Origin: Kiritimatiellia bacterium
GTDB lineage: Bacteria; Verrucomicrobiota; Kiritimatiellia; SLAD01
Length of the DNA stretch: 9,081 nt
Reading direction: 5' to 3'
NCBI GenBank assembly: GCA_007126995.1
Contig: SLAD01000405.1
Span: forward strand, 1-9,081
Position 1 is the stretch's first letter. Each line of letters opens with the position of its first letter. Both the position numbers and the translations under genes were made by a program. The notes under the pieces are model-generated. The model was not told the DNA's origin. It made no database searches and saw only the letters and a program-made list of their open reading frames with translations. Shown piece by piece: positions 5,144 through 9,081 of the stretch.

Positions 5144-6874
5144 ATGGCCCAGGTGAAGCAGCGAAAGGTCAAGTGTGTTGTCCCGGAATGGGCACAGGAC
5201 GCGGTTTGGTATCAGATTTTTCCCGAACGTTTTCGCAATGGGTGTCCGGCGAGTAATCCGCGTCTTTCGGATATCACGGATCATAAGGTCCCGGGCTGGA
5301 AGGTCACACCCTGGGGGCGGGATTGGTATGCACCGGATAGCTGGGTGAAGGATCATGGCCACAGATATGCCATTTTTGCCCGTCGCTACGGCGGCGATCT
5401 GGTCGGGATCATCGAGAAGCTGGATTATTTGCAAGAACTGGGCGTGAACGCGCTCTACTTGAATCCAGTATTTACGGCTCGCTCCATGCACAAATACGAC
5501 GCCGCGACCTTTCACCACGTTGACCCCACGTTTGGGCCGGACCGGGCCGGGGACCTGAAGGCGCTCGCCGCCGCGCAGGAAACGGAAGATCCCGCGACCT
5601 GGATCTGGACGGCGGCAGATCGCTGTTTGTTGGACCTGATCCGGGAAGTGCATGCCCGCGGTATGCGCATCATTCTCGACGGGGTCTTCAACCACACCGG
5701 CCGCGAATTCTTCGCTTTCGCGGACATTCTGAAGCGTGGCCGCGAGTCGCGCTATGCCGATTGGTTCTTGATCAAGAAATGGAATCCGGACGGCAGCCCG
5801 GTCTACGACGGCTGGTTTGGCCATCACTCGCTGCCCGAATTTAACCGGACCGACGACGATCTGCTTCCGCCGGTGCGGCAATACGTGTTCGACATTACCC
5901 GGCGCTGGATGGACCCCGATGGCGACGGGGACCTCAGTAAGGGTATCGATGGTTGGCGTCTGGACGTTGCGTTCTGTGTCCCCCACGGATTTTGGCGGGC
6001 GTGGCGCAAGCACGTGAAATCGATCAATCCCGAGGCCTATGTGACAGCGGAAATCGTGGCGGACGCGCGGGAATACGTGCAGGGCGATCAATTCGATGCG
6101 GTGATGAACTATATGTGGCTCTACCCCTCGGTTGCGTACTTCAGGCCGCAAAAGCGGCCGCTCGCGATGTCTACGTTCAAAAGACGCCTAGACCGCTTGC
6201 GTGAAGCCTATCCCGAACCGGTCACCCCGGTGTTGCAGAATCTGCTGGATTCACATGATGTTGGCCGCGTTGTTTCCATGCTGGAGAATGCCGAACTGCC
6301 GATCAAGGATTGGGAGGATTACTTCCATGTGGCGCGCGTGAAGCAGTCCCCGACATTCCGCACCAGGCGGCCAAGCCCCGCAACCTGGCAGGCGCTGCGC
6401 CAGTTGGTCATCTTCCAAATGACCTATCCCGGCGCGCCCATGCTCTATTACGGCACCGAGGTCGGGATGTGGGGCGCAAACGATCCCGATAACCGGCAAC
6501 CGATGCTGTGGGACGATATCCGCTATGAGCCCGAAGCGCATGGCCCCGGCGGCCAGCCGCTCGATACGCGCACGCCGCGCGCCCCCGATCACGAGCTGTT
6601 CGCCTTCTTCCAGCAAGCGATCCGATTGCGCCATGATCACATCGCACTGCGGCGTGGTGGGTTTGAGTGGTTTGCCACCGGGCGGCCGCGCTTGCTGGGG
6701 CTCTTGCGCACCCACAAGAAGGAAAGAATTCTGACGCTGTTGAACACGTCCGACAAGGATATCCGTTATACCTCCTCGCCAGCCGGAAAAGACTTGTGGT
6801 ACACTCCCGGTCAGCGCCTTAAAGCGGGGGAGTTGACGGTTCCCGCCCGCGGCTGGCAGATTTTGGCACTATGA
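5144..6874 (+). CDS. GH13 alpha-amylase-family glycosidase, cyclomaltodextrinase/neopullulanase-like
   Basis: A 576-residue glycoside hydrolase of the alpha-amylase superfamily, likely acting on alpha-glucan or maltodextrin bonds. No signal peptide is visible, so it should be cytoplasmic. The catalytic barrel starts almost at once (WAQDAVWYQIFPERFRNG, residues 16-33); an N-terminal CBM34-type domain, common in neopullulanases, is absent. Conserved regions are DGVFNH (179-184), LPEFN (230-234), GWRLDVAF (270-277, nucleophile Asp274), TAEIVADA (301-308, acid/base Glu303) and LLDSHD (367-372, Asp372), so the catalytic triad is complete. Region III reads AEIV where GEIW/GEVW is usual. DPDGDGD (257-263) looks like a calcium loop. 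Residues after about 500 fit a beta-sandwich domain C. The start is set by GGAGGGAGG. The stop overlaps the next gene (ATGA). Exact substrate is not decidable from sequence. Confidence 0.92.
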   Translation: MAQVKQRKVKCVVPEWAQDAVWYQIFPERFRNGCPASNPRLSDITDHKVPGWKVTPWGRDWYAPDSWVKDHGHRYAIFARRYGGDLVGIIEKLDYLQELGVNALYLNPVFTARSMHKYDAATFHHVDPTFGPDRAGDLKALAAAQETEDPATWIWTAADRCLLDLIREVHARGMRIILDGVFNHTGREFFAFADILKRGRESRYADWFLIKKWNPDGSPVYDGWFGHHSLPEFNRTDDDLLPPVRQYVFDITRRWMDPDGDGDLSKGIDGWRLDVAFCVPHGFWRAWRKHVKSINPEAYVTAEIVADAREYVQGDQFDAVMNYMWLYPSVAYFRPQKRPLAMSTFKRRLDRLREAYPEPVTPVLQNLLDSHDVGRVVSMLENAELPIKDWEDYFHVARVKQSPTFRTRRPSPATWQALRQLVIFQMTYPGAPMLYYGTEVGMWGANDPDNRQPMLWDDIRYEPEAHGPGGQPLDTRTPRAPDHELFAFFQQAIRLRHDHIALRRGGFEWFATGRPRLLGLLRTHKKERILTLLNTSDKDIRYTSSPAGKDLWYTPGQRLKAGELTVPARGWQILAL

Positions 6875-7950
6875 GAACCTATTCCTGTACTTGTGGGCAA
6901 ACGCTCTTTTTCGAAAATAGCCAATGCATCAAATGCGGCGCGGAATTGGGCTATTGTCCGGCGTGTAAATCTATCGCCCCGCTACATGCGGTGAGTGATG
7001 GCACCTATCGCTGTGCCAACCCATCTTGCAAGGCCACCCTACGGAAATGCGCGAATTACGCAGAATACAATGTCTGCAACCGCTGCGTGGTGGTGCCGGA
7101 TACGGGAATACAACCGGCGAACTTGTGCGATTGTTGTCGCTACAATCAAACCATTCCCGACTTATCCGTGCCGGGCAACCTCGACAAGTGGTATCGCCTC
7201 GAGGCCGCCAAGCGCCGCTTATTCTATGACCTGGTCTTGCTGGGCTTGCCGCACGGTACAGCTATGGATGGATTCATCCCGCCATTGTCCTTCGACTTCA
7301 AGGCGGACATCATTCCGAGCGAGGATTTCTGGCGGTACATGGGCAATGAAGAGCGCGTCTACACCGGACACTCCAACGGCAAAATCACAATCAACATTCG
7401 CGAAGCCGACGAAGTCGAGCGTGAGCGGTTGCGCGTGGACATGGGCGAGGCCCATCGCACCTTGATCGGCCATTTCCGGCATGAGATCGGACACTACTAT
7501 TGGGACGTGTTCATTAACGGTCAAAACGAAGAGGCGTTTAGGCGTGAGTTCGGTGACCCCTATAATCCAACCTACAGCCAGGCGTTGGAGGTCTATCACT
7601 CGCGCGGCCCGCGTCCAGATTGGCCGCGATCTTTTGTCAGTGCCTATGCATCCATGCACCCTTGGGAAGATTGGGCGGAGACGTTTTCTTTGTTCCTTGA
7701 TATGGTCAGCGCACTAGAGACCGCAACGCATATTGGATTTCTTGACCCGGAAGCGTTTAATCTGGATGACATGAGCGGCATGATTTCGCAGTATCAGCAG
7801 CTCGGCATCGCATTGAACGAAATGAGCCGCACGATGGGGCTGCTCGACACCGTGCCGGAAATCCTGGTCGATGCGGTCGCTGCCAAAATTGAGTTTATCC
7901 ATAAGGTATGCTGGGCCGATCGTCGCATGACCTTCGGGTCGCCCCCGTAG
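6871..7950 (+). CDS. Zinc-ribbon putative metallopeptidase (Peptidase_Mx type)
   Basis: A 359-residue cytoplasmic protein with no signal peptide or membrane helix. The first 90 residues hold many Cys pairs (C6/C8, C19/C22, C29/C32, C48/C53, C60, C69/C72, C86/C88/C89), as in zinc-ribbon folds. The C-terminal two thirds carry HEIGHYYWD (204-212), a zinc-protease HExxH motif, and SAYASMHPWEDWAETF (258-272). In the Peptidase_Mx family as I recall it this second motif follows HExGHYYWD, and one of its Glu residues (266 or 270) probably supplies the third zinc ligand. The combination matches proteins annotated as putative zinc-binding metallopeptidase, whose substrate is not known to me. It overlaps the GH13 stop by four bases (ATGA 6871-6874), so the two are likely co-translated; what joins them in function is unclear. 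Confidence 0.88.
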   Translation: MRTYSCTCGQTLFFENSQCIKCGAELGYCPACKSIAPLHAVSDGTYRCANPSCKATLRKCANYAEYNVCNRCVVVPDTGIQPANLCDCCRYNQTIPDLSVPGNLDKWYRLEAAKRRLFYDLVLLGLPHGTAMDGFIPPLSFDFKADIIPSEDFWRYMGNEERVYTGHSNGKITINIREADEVERERLRVDMGEAHRTLIGHFRHEIGHYYWDVFINGQNEEAFRREFGDPYNPTYSQALEVYHSRGPRPDWPRSFVSAYASMHPWEDWAETFSLFLDMVSALETATHIGFLDPEAFNLDDMSGMISQYQQLGIALNEMSRTMGLLDTVPEILVDAVAAKIEFIHKVCWADRRMTFGSPP

Positions 7951-7956
7951 AAAGGA
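7951..7956 (+). promoter_or_regulatory. Ribosome binding site supporting the argF-like start
   Basis: AAAGGA lies directly after the metallopeptidase stop and 11 bases before ATG 7968. It favours that start over the in-frame ATG at 7908 inside the previous gene. Confidence 0.6.
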
Positions 7957-7967
7957 CAATTTACCCT

Positions 7968-8915
7968 ATGCGCCACTTACTGACATTAGATGATTGGACC
8001 CCCGAGCTGATTGAGGCCACGTTGGAGCTGGCCTCCGAAATCAAACGCGTACCCGACCAGTTCGCCAACGCGATGCAGCGTCGCACCCTGCTTATGATCT
8101 TCGAGAAGCCCAGCTTGCGCACCCGGCTATCGTTCGAGACCGGCATGACACGCATGGGCGGCCATGCCATCTACTACGATACCAGCACCTCGCCGATGGG
8201 CGCGGGCAAGGAATCCCTGCATGACACCGCCAAAACCTTCAGTCGCTATGTCGATGTCGTGATGGCCCGGCTCTTCAAGCACAGCGATATCGAAGAGCTG
8301 GCGCAACACGCCACAGTCCCCATCATTAATGCCCTGACCGACTTGGCGCATCCCTGCCAAATTCTAGCCGACTTACTGACCATTCGTGAAAAGAAAGGCG
8401 ATTTGCGCGGCTTGAAGCTGGCCTACCTCGGCGATAGCAACAACAATGTCACGCATTCTCTGATGATCGGGTGCAGCATGGTCGGCATGAGCGTCGCGAT
8501 CGGTTGTCCGGACGGTGCCGCATACGCGCCTCAACCGGAAGTCGTGCAAATTGCGCAGCGCTGGGCCAAAGCGGCGGGGACAGAGGTGAACATCACCAGC
8601 GACGCCCACGCGGCGGCCCGGGACGCCGACATCGTCTATACGGATTCATGGATGAGCTATCACATCCCCAAAGCCCAACTGCAGGAGCGCGTGGAGCTGT
8701 TCACGCCGTATCAGGTCAACCAGGCCATCATGGCTGACGCGGCGTCGGATGCGATCTTCATGAATTGTCTGCCCGCCATGCGTGGTTATGAGCAAACGGC
8801 CGGTGTCATCGATGGCCCGCAATCCGTCGTTTTCGATCAGGCCGAGAATCGTCTGCACGCGCAGAATGCCGTCATGGTGAAGCTGGTCGAGGCCGCAACA
8901 AATAACGCGGCATAG
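7968..8915 (+). CDS. argF: Ornithine carbamoyltransferase family protein, divergent active-site loops
   Basis: The family transfers a carbamoyl group from carbamoyl phosphate to an amine; ornithine carbamoyltransferase makes citrulline in arginine synthesis. The 315 residues have the expected length. The carbamoyl-phosphate half is standard: EKPSLRTRLSFE (46-57), KESLHDTAKTFSRYVD (81-96) and HPCQILADL (128-136). The ornithine half is not: the usual DVWxSMG loop reads DSWMSYHIP (226-234), and the usual HCLPAxRG reads NCLPAMRG (266-273), with the Cys kept. The downstream FDQAENRLHAQ (289-299) is family-like. From memory such variants occur in a PVC-type clade annotated as ornithine carbamoyltransferase, so argF is the default name; another amine acceptor is possible. 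The start is supported by AAAGGA and by the family N-terminus. It sits 17 bases after the metallopeptidase and 6 before the next gene. Confidence 0.88.
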   Translation: MRHLLTLDDWTPELIEATLELASEIKRVPDQFANAMQRRTLLMIFEKPSLRTRLSFETGMTRMGGHAIYYDTSTSPMGAGKESLHDTAKTFSRYVDVVMARLFKHSDIEELAQHATVPIINALTDLAHPCQILADLLTIREKKGDLRGLKLAYLGDSNNNVTHSLMIGCSMVGMSVAIGCPDGAAYAPQPEVVQIAQRWAKAAGTEVNITSDAHAAARDADIVYTDSWMSYHIPKAQLQERVELFTPYQVNQAIMADAASDAIFMNCLPAMRGYEQTAGVIDGPQSVVFDQAENRLHAQNAVMVKLVEAATNNAA

Positions 8916-8921
8916 AGGGAC

Positions 8922-9081
8922 ATGTCCACTCCTGCACGAGCGTTGGTGGTCAAGTTAAGTTCCCTCGGGGACATCTTCCATCCCTTACCCGCTGTGCGGG
9001 CGCTGAAAGAACATCTCGGACTGCAGGTCGACTGGATAACGCAGCCGGAGTATCAGGAGCTGGTAAGCTGCTTTAGCGATG
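8922..9081 (+). CDS. Glycosyltransferase family 9 (heptosyltransferase-like), N-terminus only
   Basis: The window ends after 53 codons. The visible start, ALVVKLSSLGDIFHPLPAVRA, followed by LKEHLGLQVDWITQPEYQEL, matches the N-terminus of ADP-heptose:LPS heptosyltransferases and other GT9 enzymes, where a KxSSLGD glycine loop and HxLPAV are typical (the common form is HALPAV; here HPLPAV). Such enzymes add heptose or related sugars to the lipopolysaccharide core at the cytoplasmic face of the inner membrane. GAGG at 8915-8918 overlaps the argF stop and gives a short spacing to ATG 8922, which suggests operon linkage. Which acceptor it uses cannot be told from this fragment. Confidence 0.85.
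   Translation, partial: MSTPARALVVKLSSLGDIFHPLPAVRALKEHLGLQVDWITQPEYQELVSCFSD

Noticed and set aside
4994..6151. Long minus-strand open frame of 385 codons opposite the amylase gene
   Set aside because: It is a shadow of the GH13 gene, which has complete catalytic motifs on the + strand. Its N-terminus lies in the repeat array and it shows no recognisable motif.

Overview
The window reads as chromosomal DNA of a Gram-negative (diderm) bacterium. Every confident gene is on the + strand and packed closely, with stop/start overlaps or gaps of a few bases to a few tens of bases. The gene content is mostly housekeeping: purine, isoprenoid and phospholipid synthesis, membrane proteolysis, glycan metabolism, arginine synthesis and a start of a heptosyltransferase-like gene. 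That last gene suggests lipopolysaccharide. The motif variants in the carbamoyltransferase and the short dispersed intergenic repeats are, from memory, reminiscent of the PVC group (Planctomycetota/Verrucomicrobiota/Kiritimatiellota). That placement is inference, not proven here.

Region by region: bases 1-227 hold a possible tail of an upstream gene, two tandem copies of a TCTATGTCCCC-type repeat, a small inverted repeat and a plausible sigma-70 promoter. Bases 228-4936 form a first likely operon: purA (adenylosuccinate synthase), uppS (undecaprenyl diphosphate synthase), cdsA (phosphatidate cytidylyltransferase), rseP (site-2 intramembrane protease) and a small unrecognised one-pass membrane protein. 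This resembles the widespread uppS-cdsA-dxr-rseP envelope cluster, but dxr is missing and purA sits in front. Bases 4937-5143 are an intergenic array of GGGGACAYAGA(CG) repeats in the orientation opposite to the copies at the left edge, so the first operon is bracketed by inverted copies.

Bases 5144-9081 form a second co-directional cluster: an intracellular GH13 alpha-amylase-family enzyme, a zinc-ribbon/Peptidase_Mx-type metallopeptidase overlapping it by 4 bases, an ornithine carbamoyltransferase-family gene (argF-like) with substitutions in its ornithine-binding and HCLP motifs, and the first 53 codons of a GT9 (heptosyltransferase-like) gene cut by the window end.

The genes are mostly familiar. 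The points most worth a second look are the GGGGACATAGACG repeat family, which occupies both intergenic spaces longer than 200 bases, and the non-canonical active-site loops of the carbamoyltransferase. No complete new defence, mobile or biosynthetic system is visible.
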